Under the pieces are notes generated by a model. It made no database searches. It saw only the letters and a program-made list of their open reading frames with translations, and was not told where the DNA came from. A stretch of DNA of 64,000 bases. It comes from Streptomyces ferrugineus. Lineage in GTDB: Bacteria > Actinomycetota > Actinomycetes > Streptomycetales > Streptomycetaceae. Positions 7,800 through 16,700 of the stretch are shown here, piece by piece. The translations under genes and the position numbers were made by a program. The stretch is from positions 9,585,001 through 9,649,000 of the forward strand of contig NZ_CP063373.1 in assembly GCF_015160855.1 (NCBI RefSeq). Reading direction: 5' to 3'. Numbering within the stretch: position 1 is the stretch's first letter; the number at the start of each line of letters is the position of its first letter.

Positions 7800-8690
7800 C
7801 CGGGCGTCTCCTCAGGAGGCGCCCGCCAGTCCCGCTCCCGCCGGAGCCGGGCCCGCTCCTCGTCGTTGACCTCGATGCGCGGCACGGCGCGGCGGAGCAC
7901 CGGCGGCGCCATCAGCGAGGTGGCGACCGCGACCAGCACCACGATGGTGTACGACGCGTGTTCAGCACGCCCAGCCGCAGACCGATCCCGACCACGATGA
8001 TCTGGATGACTGCGCGCGCGTTCGTCCCGGCACCGAGCACGAGGCCGCGGTGGCGATCGAGACCCGCGACGCGGGCGCCGAGCATCGCCCCGGCGAACTT
8101 GCCCGCGGTCGCCACGACGAGCGCCCCCAGCGCCGCCAGGCCGATCACCGCGGTGTCCAGCGCCAGCAGATTCATCCGCAGGCCCGCCTCGGCGAAGTAG
8201 AGCGGCGCGAGAACCGAGAGCGTGACGGAGCGCAGAGGCGCCAGCCCCTTATTCGTCTGTGCCCCGGCCGCTCCTGCCAGCAGGCCCCCGACGAGGGCGC
8301 CGAACGACGCTTCCATGCTCATGCCTGGGTGGCCGCCGCACATCCGACGATCACCACAGTCGCGGTGCCCATGACCGCCTGCGGGGACCGCGCCCTGGCC
8401 ATCAGCCACCGGACCACCGGCCGGCCGAGGAGTACGGCGCAGAACCTGATCAGCAGCATCCAGCCGGTGACATCGTCCACCACACCGACCAGCCCCAGAG
8501 GGATCAGCAGGCCGAAGGCCCCCACCGTGAGCGACGTCCGCCGGGTGCGGCGCACCAGGGCGAGGCCGATCTCCAGCGCGGTCGTCCCCACCAGGAGGAT
8601 CACCCCGAACTGGCCGACCGCGTCCAGCAGATGAGCCTGGGAGGCCTCTGTCATCTGGAGCCAGTGCTGGAACGCCCTGCCTAGGCGTCG
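7800..8690 (-). pseudogene. Frameshifted, truncated CPA2-type cation/proton antiporter
   Basis: Three minus-strand frames hold consecutive pieces of one membrane antiporter. The first (from about 8690) has LLDAVGQFGVILLVGTTALE, the CPA2 segment after helix 3, and DDVTGWMLLI, which recalls the family IDDVxAW motif. The second (about 8320-7960) has TNKGLAPLRSVTLSVLAPLYF, AEAGLRMNL and LVLGAGTNARAVIQIIVVGIGL. The third (about 7950-7800) has VATSLMAPPVLRRAVPR, the family C-terminal end. At least two frameshifts are needed, and the N terminus is missing. This cannot encode a functional protein. It fills the gap between the sigma factor and the dioxygenase fragment. Confidence 0.8.
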
Positions 8691-8728
8691 CTCTCCTGCT
8701 CCTGCCGGACGGTGATCGCCCGCGAGGG

Positions 8729-9154
8729 ACAGACGCGGGGCGCCACTTCGTCCAGTTCCGCCCCTACCTCGGCACCGCGAGCGGGGCGCAGTCGCAGCAG
8801 TTCCGGGTACTCGGCCGACTGCTGGGGGACGGCAAGAGGGAGGGTGAGCTGTACGAGGCCTTCGTGGCGAACGCCGCCCACCAGCGCTGCACCGTGGCCG
8901 ATGTCTGCCGCCTCGGAATCGCCGGCGGCGGTCTGTACCGGGTCGCCGAGGCACTGCTGGATGTGGGCAACGGCTACTGGCGCTGGAAGGTGGCCCACCT
9001 GGGCCTGATGTCGAAGATGGTCGGCGGGCAGCAGGGCACCGCGGGAACGTCCGGGGAGGAGTTCCTGATGCGTCGGATCACACTCCCCTTCCCCGAGTTG
9101 CGGCGGTTGCGCGGCGCTCTGCATGTGGAGGAACTCGCCCCCAGCCCCGCGTGA
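8729..9154 (+). pseudogene. C-terminal fragment of tryptophan 2,3-dioxygenase-like protein
   Basis: An open frame encodes HFVQFRPYLGTASGAQSQQFR at its 5' end, then a helical stretch (GGLYRVAEALLDVGNGYWRWKVAH), then MVGGQQGTAGTSG followed by FPELRRLRGALHV. In tryptophan 2,3-dioxygenases the heme enzyme shows FRxxxGxASGFQSxQFR, a heme-ligand His in RxRHxxxVERxIG, and G(T/S)GGTxGxxYL before FPELWxxR. Here the His lies in WKVAHLGLMSKMVGG and the glycine loop is kept. The N-terminal 150 or so residues are missing, and no start is evident before the homologous part. I treat it as a gene remnant. Such enzymes open tryptophan in kynurenine formation, including for quinoxaline and quinaldate units of nonribosomal peptides. 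Confidence 0.7.
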
Positions 9155-9204
9155 GACCGACCGGACCAGAATCCCATCTCCTCACGAGACAGAAGAGGGA
9201 CTCC

Positions 9205-9432
9205 ATGACAGCAGACGACACCGGCCGGTTCCATCATGTCGTGATCAACCACGAGCGACAGTACTCGGTCTGGCCTGCGGACAGCACGATCCCGGCGGGC
9301 TGGTCCCCCGTCGGCTTCACCAGCACGCTGGACGACTGTCTCGCCCACGTCGACCAGGTCTGGACGGATCTGCGCCCGCAGAGCTTGCGCAATCCCTGCC
9401 CCGGCCGGCCCTACGGCACCGGGAGCAGTTGA
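9205..9432 (+). CDS. MbtH-like NRPS accessory protein
   Basis: A 75-residue protein with the full MbtH signature: HHVVINHERQYSVWP, then PAGWSPVGFTSTLDDCLAHV, then QVWTDLRPQSLR. These proteins bind adenylation domains of nonribosomal peptide synthetases and are needed for their folding or activity. ATG 9205 follows GAAGAGGGACTCC, a good ribosome binding site. The flavin reductase gene starts 3 bases after the stop, so the two are probably cotranscribed. No synthetase lies in the window, so this MbtH is orphaned and could only act on synthetases elsewhere in the genome. Confidence 0.93.
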   Translation: MTADDTGRFHHVVINHERQYSVWPADSTIPAGWSPVGFTSTLDDCLAHVDQVWTDLRPQSLRNPCPGRPYGTGSS

Positions 9433-9435
9433 TCC

Positions 9436-10047
9436 ATGCTGGACATAGACGTGGCGGACATGACCGTACGGCAGCGCGAGCGGCTGCTGTTGTGGAGCGT
9501 GGTCCCGCGGCCGATCGCCATGGTGAGCACGGTCTCCCCGAGCGGAGCGGTCAACTTGGCGCCTTTCTCTTACTACACGGCGGTGGGGTACTCCCCCATG
9601 GCCCTGCTCTTCTGTGCGGGCCGGCGGGCCGACGGCACCGAGAAGGACTCGTGCCGCAACGCCCGTGGGGCGGCCGAAGGGGGCACAGGAGAGTTCACCG
9701 TCAACGTCCTGATCGAGAAACACGCCGAGGCGGCCACCACCTCGGCGAAACCCCTGCCTCACGGTGAGTCGGAGTACGAACTGGCCGGACTGCGGCCGCT
9801 GCCCGGGCGGAGGGTCCGCTCCCCGCGCATCGACGGTTCCCCCATCGCCTTCGAATGCCGGACGTCCGCGGTGGTGCCGGTCGGTGACCACTTCATCGTC
9901 ATCGGTGAGGTCGTCCACGTCACTGTGGACAAGGGGTTGATCCATGAAGCGGACTTCCACGTCGACCTCGACAGACTGGGGTCGGTCGGTCGCATGGGCG
10001 CCGCGGACTACGTCCGGACCCTGGACCGCTACGTCGTCGACGGGTGA
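9436..10047 (+). CDS. Flavin reductase-like FMN-binding split-barrel protein
   Basis: A 203-residue protein of the flavin reductase-like family. WSVVPRPIAMVSTVSPSGAVNLAPFSYYTAVGYSP is the typical N-terminal flavin-binding segment, followed by DGTEKDSCRNARG, EFTVNVL and, later, HFIVIGEVVHVTVD. Such proteins bind FMN and either supply reduced flavin to a monooxygenase or act directly on small molecules. GGAGCAG lies upstream of ATG 9436. It sits 3 bases after MbtH. In the island context it may have supported an oxygenase of a lost biosynthetic pathway; the partner is not visible. Confidence 0.88.
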   Translation: MLDIDVADMTVRQRERLLLWSVVPRPIAMVSTVSPSGAVNLAPFSYYTAVGYSPMALLFCAGRRADGTEKDSCRNARGAAEGGTGEFTVNVLIEKHAEAATTSAKPLPHGESEYELAGLRPLPGRRVRSPRIDGSPIAFECRTSAVVPVGDHFIVIGEVVHVTVDKGLIHEADFHVDLDRLGSVGRMGAADYVRTLDRYVVDG

Positions 10048-10373
10048 CGCCCCCACCCGTGATCAGGTGCTCGAGCGCTGCCCTCGGCCGTGTCAGGGAT
10101 CGAACACCGACGACCTGCACGGCAGGGCTACCGAGCCCCTTGTGGATCTCCAACAGGAATTCTGAATCTCCAGGACCAGCGACCGGGGAAGACCTTCCGC
10201 CATCGTGCGCCGCTCCCACCAGGATGCGATGCGCGGGCTTCTCGTTCCCCCCACCTCCCCACCGGCCCCGCACCGCCGACACGCCCGGACGTCACAAGCC
10301 CTGAACGACGAAGCGAGCATCCACGGCAAAAGTCCTGGTCAGGACCATGGATCCTTACATCCCAACGCGCAAA

Positions 10374-10404
10374 AGACCAGGTCAGAGTACATCTGACCTG
10401 GTCT
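10374..10404 (-). terminator. Terminator of tRNA-Thr
   Basis: A perfect 13-base inverted repeat (AGACCAGGTCAGA, loop GTACA) followed on the minus strand by CTTTT. It lies 8 bases beyond the 3' end of tRNA-Thr. Its arms resemble those of the hairpin at 4314-4349. The rest of 10048-10411 shows no gene I can support. Confidence 0.85.
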
Positions 10405-10411
10405 CAGGTAG

Positions 10412-10485
10412 AGCCGCCTTCGGGATTCGAACCCGAGACCTACGCATTACGAGTGCGTTGCTCTGGCCATCTGAGCTAAGGCGGC
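10412..10485 (-). tRNA. tRNA-Thr (anticodon CGU)
   Basis: The complement folds as a complete 74-base tRNA: acceptor stem GCCGCCT with AGGCGGC, D arm with AGCTCAGATGGCCAGAGC, anticodon stem ACGCA/TGCGT around CTCGTAA (anticodon CGU, threonine), and T arm TCGGGTTCGAATCCCGA. CCA is not encoded. Its 3' half is the probable attachment site of the island to its left. Confidence 0.96.
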
Positions 10486-10580
10486 GCGCCGTCCGCACTA
10501 TGGTGCGATCGGCAACGTCGGTAAGTCTACACAGTTTCCGGGGTGCTCCGTACCAGCCCCTTCGGTGTTCGTGATCAAGG

Positions 10581-12209
10581 CTATGAGCAGCGCTTTCCCT
10601 CGGTTGGCGGAGTGCCTCGGAGGAGGTATGCGTTGATCGTGTTGTCGATGCAGGAGCTGCCCCGGCCGTACGCGGTGTGGCCGTCGCCGTCGTAGGTGAG
10701 GAGGCGGGCGGACGAGAGCTGGGCGGCGAGGGCCCTGGCCCAGCGGTAGGGGGTCGCGGGGTCGCGGGTCGTGCCGACCACGACGATCGGGGACGCGCCC
10801 TTGGCCTCGATGCGGTGGGGCTCACCAGTGGGGGCGACCGGCCAGTACGCGCAGTTCAGGGTGGCCCAGGCCAGGCCCCTGCCGAAGACGGGGGACGCCT
10901 TTGCGAAGTCGGGCAGGGACTTGCGGACCTCGTCGGGGGTCGAGAACGCCGGTGGAAGGTCGACGCAGTTGACCGCCGCGTTGGCGAACATCAGGTTCGT
11001 GTAGCGGCCGTCGGCGTCGCGTTCGTAGTAGCTGTCGGAGAGGACGAGGAGGCCCGCTCCGTCGTTCTCCCGCATCGCCGAGTTCAGCGCGTCACGCAAC
11101 TGCGGCCAGGCCCCCTCGTCGTACATCGCCGCGATCACGCCGGTGGTGGCGAGGGATTCGCCCAGCTCACGGCCGTCCGCGTCGCCGGTCGGGATGGGCC
11201 GTGCGTCGAGCTTTTCGAAGAAGGCCTTGAGGTTGCGGCCGACGTCGGTCGCCTTGGTGCCGAGGGGGCAGTCCCGCTGCCGTACGCAGTCCCTCGCGAA
11301 CGCCTGGAACGCCGTCTCGAATCCCGCCGTCTGGTCGAGGTTCAGCCGGCGGGCGGGCAGGGAGGGGTCCATCGCGCCGTCCAGGACCAGCCGGCCCACC
11401 CGGTCGGGGAACAGCCCGGCGTACGTCGCGCCGAGGAAGGTGCCGTACGACGCCCCCACATACGTCAGCTTCTCGTCGCCCAGCAGCGCCCGCAGGATGT
11501 CCATGTCCCGGGCCGCCTCGGCGGTGGAGACATGGCGCAGCAGGCCCGGCGCGTCCGCCCCGCAGCCCTCCGCGAACTTCTTGTGCGCCGCGATCAGCCT
11601 GCCCGTCTCCTCGGTGTCGTCGGGCGTGAAGTCCGTCTGCGTGTACGCGTCCATCTCCCGCCCGTCGAGGCATTCGACGGGCTGACTGCGGGCGACTCCG
11701 CGTGGGTCGACCGCGACCATGTCGTAGCGGGCGCGGACGTCGGCCGGGTAGCCGATCCCCGCGTACTGCTGGAGGTAGCCGATCGCCGAGCCGCCGGGAC
11801 CGCCCGGGTTCACCAGCAGCGACCCGAGCCGCTTGCCCGGTCCCGTCGCCTTCTTGCGGGCCACGGCGAGCCGGGTCTCCCCGGCCTGCGGCTTCGCATA
11901 GTCGAGCGGCGCCCGCATCGTGGTGCACTGGAATCCGGGCACCCCGCAGCTGCGCCAGGTCAGCTTCTGCCCGTAGTACGGCGTCAGCGCGGCCGGCGTC
12001 GACTGCGGCAGCGCCGCCAGCGCTGCCTCGGCCGCCGGGCTCCCCGAGTGCGTCGACCCGCCGGAGGTGCAGGCGGAGGCCAGCAGCGCGCCCACGGCGA
12101 GGAGGGTGCCGAGCGTGCCGGCTCGCCTGCGGTGCGGGCGGCGGTTGCGTGCGCCGGGCCCGGCCGGGCTCGGGACTGGGCTGACTGGAGAGCTGCGCCT
12201 GGTGTACAT
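10581..12209 (-). CDS. Secreted tripeptidyl aminopeptidase-type alpha/beta hydrolase lipoprotein
   Basis: A 542-residue exported serine hydrolase. The N terminus is basic, then hydrophobic, with lipobox LLASAC at about residues 42-47, so it is probably a lipoprotein facing the outside. The catalytic Ser is in YVGASYGTFLGATYAGLFPDR, preceded by the oxyanion segment LLVNPGGPGGSA. The catalytic Asp is in GTTRDPATPYRWA and the His in YDGDGHTAYG near the C terminus. This order and the CIDNTINAYLLRGTPP ending are those of the Streptomyces tripeptidyl aminopeptidase (Tap/SlpD) family, which trims tripeptides from secreted proteins. It is monocistronic, with 95 bases to tRNA-Thr downstream and 133 to holB upstream. 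Confidence 0.9.
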   Translation of the reverse strand: MYTRRSSPVSPVPSPAGPGARNRRPHRRRAGTLGTLLAVGALLASACTSGGSTHSGSPAAEAALAALPQSTPAALTPYYGQKLTWRSCGVPGFQCTTMRAPLDYAKPQAGETRLAVARKKATGPGKRLGSLLVNPGGPGGSAIGYLQQYAGIGYPADVRARYDMVAVDPRGVARSQPVECLDGREMDAYTQTDFTPDDTEETGRLIAAHKKFAEGCGADAPGLLRHVSTAEAARDMDILRALLGDEKLTYVGASYGTFLGATYAGLFPDRVGRLVLDGAMDPSLPARRLNLDQTAGFETAFQAFARDCVRQRDCPLGTKATDVGRNLKAFFEKLDARPIPTGDADGRELGESLATTGVIAAMYDEGAWPQLRDALNSAMRENDGAGLLVLSDSYYERDADGRYTNLMFANAAVNCVDLPPAFSTPDEVRKSLPDFAKASPVFGRGLAWATLNCAYWPVAPTGEPHRIEAKGASPIVVVGTTRDPATPYRWARALAAQLSSARLLTYDGDGHTAYGRGSSCIDNTINAYLLRGTPPTEGKRCS

Positions 12210-12342
12210 CAGGCGAGCGTAACTCTGTGCAGCGAGTTGGATGCCCTGCGTGCACGGCGCGGCTCGTACGGGTTACATGGTCAACCTCCTGTTGATCACC
12301 GGGGGATGGGGTGGTGGGCGGCCGGTTCGTGCGGTGCGGCCT

Positions 12343-13548
12343 TCAGCCCGCTCTGAGTGCCATCGTCATCGCCTCCACCGCCAGCAGCGGCGCCACATTG
12401 CTGTCGAGGGCGTCGCGGCAGGCGGCGATCGCCTCGATGCGGCGGAGCGTGGACTCCGGGGCGCTGTCGCGAGCCAGGCGCTCCAGGGCGTCCTCGGCGT
12501 CCATGTTGGCGAGGGCGACACGTGAGCCGAGCTGGAGGGCGAGGACGTCGCGGTAGAAGGCGGTGAGGTCGGTCAGGGCGAGGTCGAGGCTGTCGCGCTG
12601 CGTGCGCGTACGGCGCCGCTTCTGCTTGTCCTCCAGCTCCTTCATCACGCCGGCCGTGCCGCGCGGCATCCGGCCGCCCTGGGCCGCACCCAGCGCCGCT
12701 TTCAGCTCCTCGGTCTCCTTGGCGTCGATCTCCTCGGCGAGCTGCTTGGCGTCCTCGGAGGCGGCGTCCACCAGCTCCTGGGCGGCCTTGAGGCAGGCGC
12801 CGACCTCGCCGAGGCGCAGCGGCAGTCTGAGGACGGAGGCCCGGCGTTCGCGGGCTGCCGGGTCGGTGGCCAGGCGGCGGGCCCGGTCGACATGGCCCTG
12901 GGTGGCGCGGGCGGCGGCCGCGGCCACGTCGGGCTCGATGCCCTCCCGCCGTACGAGCATGTCGGCGACGGCGTCGACCGAGGGCGTGCTCAGGTTCAGG
13001 TGGCGGCAGCGGGAGCGGATGGTGGGCAGGACGTCCTCGATGGAGGGGGCGCAGAGCAGCCAGACCGTGCGGGGGGCGGGCTCCTCCACTGCCTTCAGGA
13101 CGGCGTTGGCGGACTTCTCGTTCAGCCGCTCGGCGTCCTCGACGAGGATGATCTGCCAGCGGCCGTTCGCCGGGGACGTGAACGACTTGCGGACGGTGTC
13201 CCTCATGTCGTCGGCGAGGATCTGGGTGCCGACGGCGGCGACGGTGGTGACGTCGGCATGCGTGCCGACCAGGGCCGTATGGCATCCGTCGCAGAAGCCG
13301 CAGCCGGGGGTGCCGCCGAGTGCCCGGTCGGGGCTGACGCACTGCAACGCGGCCGCGAAGGCCCGCGCCGCCTGGTTCCGGCCCGCGCCGGGCGGCCCGG
13401 TGAACAGCCAGGCGTGCGTCATCTTGGACGCCTCGGGGGGCGGCGCGTCGGCGGCCGCGGCGGTGACGAGCGCGTCGGCGTCCCGAGCGGCAGCGCCCAG
13501 CTGCTCACTGACCCGCTCCTGGCCGACCAGGTCGTCCCACACGGTCAT
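12343..13548 (-). CDS. holB: DNA polymerase III subunit delta'
   Basis: A 401-residue AAA+ clamp-loader subunit. MTVWDDLVGQERVSEQL opens it, followed by a degenerate P-loop (TGPPGAGRNQAARAF, where an Arg-Asn replaces the usual Lys-Ser/Thr), a zinc module C-x13-C-x2-C-x2-C (CVSPD to CDGC), VEDAERLNEKSANAVLKAVEEP in the Walker B/sensor region, and SRCRHLNL with the arginine finger. Delta' normally does not hydrolyse ATP, which fits the changed P-loop. It acts with delta, tau/gamma and beta at the replication fork. It lies downstream of the tmk fusion in the same orientation with a 218-base gap, an arrangement widespread in bacteria. Confidence 0.95.
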   Translation of the reverse strand: MTVWDDLVGQERVSEQLGAAARDADALVTAAAADAPPPEASKMTHAWLFTGPPGAGRNQAARAFAAALQCVSPDRALGGTPGCGFCDGCHTALVGTHADVTTVAAVGTQILADDMRDTVRKSFTSPANGRWQIILVEDAERLNEKSANAVLKAVEEPAPRTVWLLCAPSIEDVLPTIRSRCRHLNLSTPSVDAVADMLVRREGIEPDVAAAAARATQGHVDRARRLATDPAARERRASVLRLPLRLGEVGACLKAAQELVDAASEDAKQLAEEIDAKETEELKAALGAAQGGRMPRGTAGVMKELEDKQKRRRTRTQRDSLDLALTDLTAFYRDVLALQLGSRVALANMDAEDALERLARDSAPESTLRRIEAIAACRDALDSNVAPLLAVEAMTMALRAG

Positions 13549-13766
13549 GGGTCACGCCCGCCTTTCGTCACACCTCACGTTGCACGGTCCATTGTGCGGG
13601 GCGGCACTGACAACGGGGGCCGGGCGGGCGGACGGCACCGCGTGCGGGGCGAGCCGGCGCGGGTGTGCGGCGCACACCGACAGAGCACGGCGCCTCAGCG
13701 GCACCCAGCGCCCGGCACCAGGCACCGCCAGGCACCAGGCAAGCCCTCAACCGAGCCGCAACGCCC

Positions 13767-16700
13767 TCAGCGCCGCCGACCCCGGCCCCGGCCGCCCCCG
13801 TCCTCGTCGTACTCGTCCTCATGCGGACCCAACAGCTCGTCCGCCAACGTCGGCAGATCGTCCAGCGGCGTCTCCTCGGCCCAGTCGGACCGAGCTCTGC
13901 GTCGCGACGCGCCCGCCTCGTCGACCTGGGGCATCTCGCGCGTACGTTCCTCATCGCGGAAGTACCCGGGCGGAACCCGGTCCCCGGACTCGTCCTCCGA
14001 CACGGGAGGCAGCACGGCCGTTTCGTCCGCGGCACCGGGCGGGACCGGCGGCAGGACGGCCGTCTCATCGGCCGCACCCGGCGCAACCGGCGGCAGCACC
14101 GTCGTCTCGTCCGCCTCCGAAGGCACCGGCGGCTGCGGCAGCTTCGCCGTCACCTCGGACTCGGACTCGCCCGAAGGACGGTCACCGGCAGCCGGCTCGT
14201 CGCCCGTCTCCCGCTGCTCCTCGTCACGCACCGGCCGCAGCACGGTCGTCTCGTCCGACGCCCCGCCCGGCGTCACCACAGGCGTGGGCACCGTCACCGC
14301 ATCCCCGAAGCCGGCCCCGGCCGCAGGCCCCGTCGGCTTCGGACCCGCCTGAGCCGCGGACGCCGCCTGCTCGGCCCGTCGCCGGGCCTCCTCGGCCCGC
14401 AGCAGGGCCTCCTCAGCCTTGCGCTGCTTCTCCAGGCGGAGGGCCTCCGCCTCGGCGCGCAGCCGGGCCTCTTCCTCGGCCTGCTTGCGGCGCCGCTCCT
14501 CCTCGGCCTTGCGGCGCGCCTCCTCCTCGGCGCGTGCCTTCTCCTCCGCGAGCAGCCTCTGACGCTCCTCCTCGGCCCGTCGACGCGCTTCCTCGGCCCG
14601 CTGCCGGGCCTCCTCCGCCTGCCGTTCGGCCTCGCGGCGTTGCGCCTCCTCCAGCTCGCGCCGCTTGCGCTCCTCCTCCTCGGCGCGCAGCCGGGCGAGC
14701 TGCTCCTGGCGCTCGCGCTCCAGGCGCTCCTCCTCGGCCTTGCGGGCGGCCTCTTCCTCGGCCTTGCGCCGGGCCTCCTCCTCGGCCTTGCGGCGCGCTT
14801 CCTCCTGCGCCTGGATCTCGGCCTCGGACAGCGGCAGCATCTGGTCGAGCCGGTGCCGGACGACCGTCGTCACGGCTTCCGGCTCCTGGCCCGCGTCCAC
14901 CACCAGATAGCGGCCGGGGTCGGCCGCGGCCAGCGTGAGGAAACCGGAGCGCACGCGCGCGTGGAACTCCGTGGGCTCCGACTCCAGCCGGTCCGGTGCC
15001 TCGGTGAACCGCTCGCGGGCGCTCTCCGGCGAGATGTCCAGCAGCACGGTCAGATGCGGTGCGAGTCCGTTGGTCGCCCAGCGGTTGATGCGGGCGATCT
15101 CCGTCGGGGACAGGTCGCGGCCCGCGCCCTGGTAGGCGACGGAGGAGTCGACGTAGCGGTCCGAGATCACGACCGCGCCGCGCTCCAGGGCCGGACGGAC
15201 CACGGTGTCCACGTGCTCCGCGCGGTCGGCGGCGTACAGCAGCGCCTCCGCGCGGTGCGACAGGCCGGCGCTCGACACGTCCAGCAGGATCGACCGCAGC
15301 CGCTTGCCGACCGGCGTCGCGCCCGGCTCGCGCGTGACGACGACCTCGTGGCCCTTGCCGCGGATCCACTCGGCGAGCGCCTCGGCCTGGGTGGACTTGC
15401 CGGCGCCGTCGCCGCCCTCCAGGGCGATGAAGAAGCCGGATGTCGCGGGCACCTGCTCCGGGTCGTCCCCGCCGAGCAGCGCGTCCCGCAGGTCCTGCCG
15501 CAGCGGCACGCCGGAGCGGTCGTCGACCTTGGCCAGCACCAGCGCGGCCACCGGCAGCAGCAGCGCGCCGACCAGCATCAGCGTGAACGCCGCACCGCCG
15601 TGCGCGAAGACGAACTTGCCGCTCTCCAGCCGGTGCGGCCCGATGAGCGCGGCCACCAGCGGCGCGATCACCGCGCCGAGCGCCACACAGACCCGTACGA
15701 CCGCGTGCAGATGCTCCGTCGTGCGCGGACGGCGGAACTCCTCGGCCTCCTGGTCGATCAGCGTGTGGCCGGTGTTGGCGGCCATGCCCGCGCCGATTCC
15801 GGCCAGCGCGATGATCAGCAGGACGGTGGTGACGTCCGGGACGAGGCCCGCGGCCAGCAGCGCGATCCCGGTGAAGGCGATGGCGAGCGCCAGCAGGCGG
15901 CGCCGTGACAGGGCGGGCAGCACGGAGGGGGCCGTACGGATGCCGACGACCACGGCGCCGGTCAGCGCGAGCACCAGCAGGCCGTACAGCACCGGACCGC
16001 CGCCCAGGTCCTTGGCGTGCAGCACCGCGACGGCGACCGCCGCGGACACCGCTCCGGCGACCGCCGCGCACGCCGTCACCAGCAGCGCGATCACGCCGGT
16101 GCGGCCCTTGTCGACGCCGGATCCGGTCTTCGGGCGGCGCAGCCCCTCCAGCGGCGAGCGCGCGCGGGGGGTGCGCGTGCCGGGCAGTTCCAGGAAGGTC
16201 AGCACGGACAGGGACGCGGCGAACAGGCCGGCCGCGACATACGACGCGAGGGCCGCCTGGTGCTGCTCGAACCAGTCGAGCCCGGCGCCGAGCAGGTTGT
16301 TCAGCAGGGCGGCGACGACGAGCGCGGCGGCTGCCAGCGGGACCGACACGAAGCTGGTGCGCAGCGACAGACGGCGCAGGGCGTCCAGGTGGTCCGGCAG
16401 CGGCCGTACCGTCGCGCCCTCCGGCGGCGGGGCCGGCAACAGGGCGGGCGCCGCGCTCTCCCGGCACACCGTCCAGAAGCGCTCGGCGACGCCGGTCACG
16501 AAGACCGTGACCAGCAGCAGCGCCAGCGCGTTGTCCGGCATCCAGTCGATCCACAGGGGTGCGACGATCAGCAGGGCGGCGCGCAGTCCGTCGGCGCCGA
16601 CCATGGTCCAGCGCCGGTCGAGCGGGCCTTCCTGGGAGGTCAGCGATGTCAGCGGGCCGAGGAGTACGGCGCCGAAGAGCAGGGTGGCCAGGATGCGCAC

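Larger units (their letters stand above)
4354..10485. mobile_element. Decayed genomic island at tRNA-Thr(CGU)
   Basis: The segment is bounded on the left by a 3'-half duplicate of tRNA-Thr (4354-4395) and on the right by the intact tRNA-Thr (10412-10485), in direct orientation. The tRNA 3' end faces the island, as expected for integration into a tRNA 3' end. The content is accessory: a truncated dehydrogenase, an MFS exporter, an ECF sigma factor, an antiporter with frameshifts, a dioxygenase fragment, MbtH and flavin reductase. No integrase, excisionase, replication or transfer gene is present, so the element is probably immobile and reduced by deletions. The two att mismatches also suggest an old insertion. 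Confidence 0.7.

Noticed and set aside
12563..14938. A 791-codon frame opposite holB and the tmk tail
   Set aside because: Serine/arginine-rich antisense of known genes.
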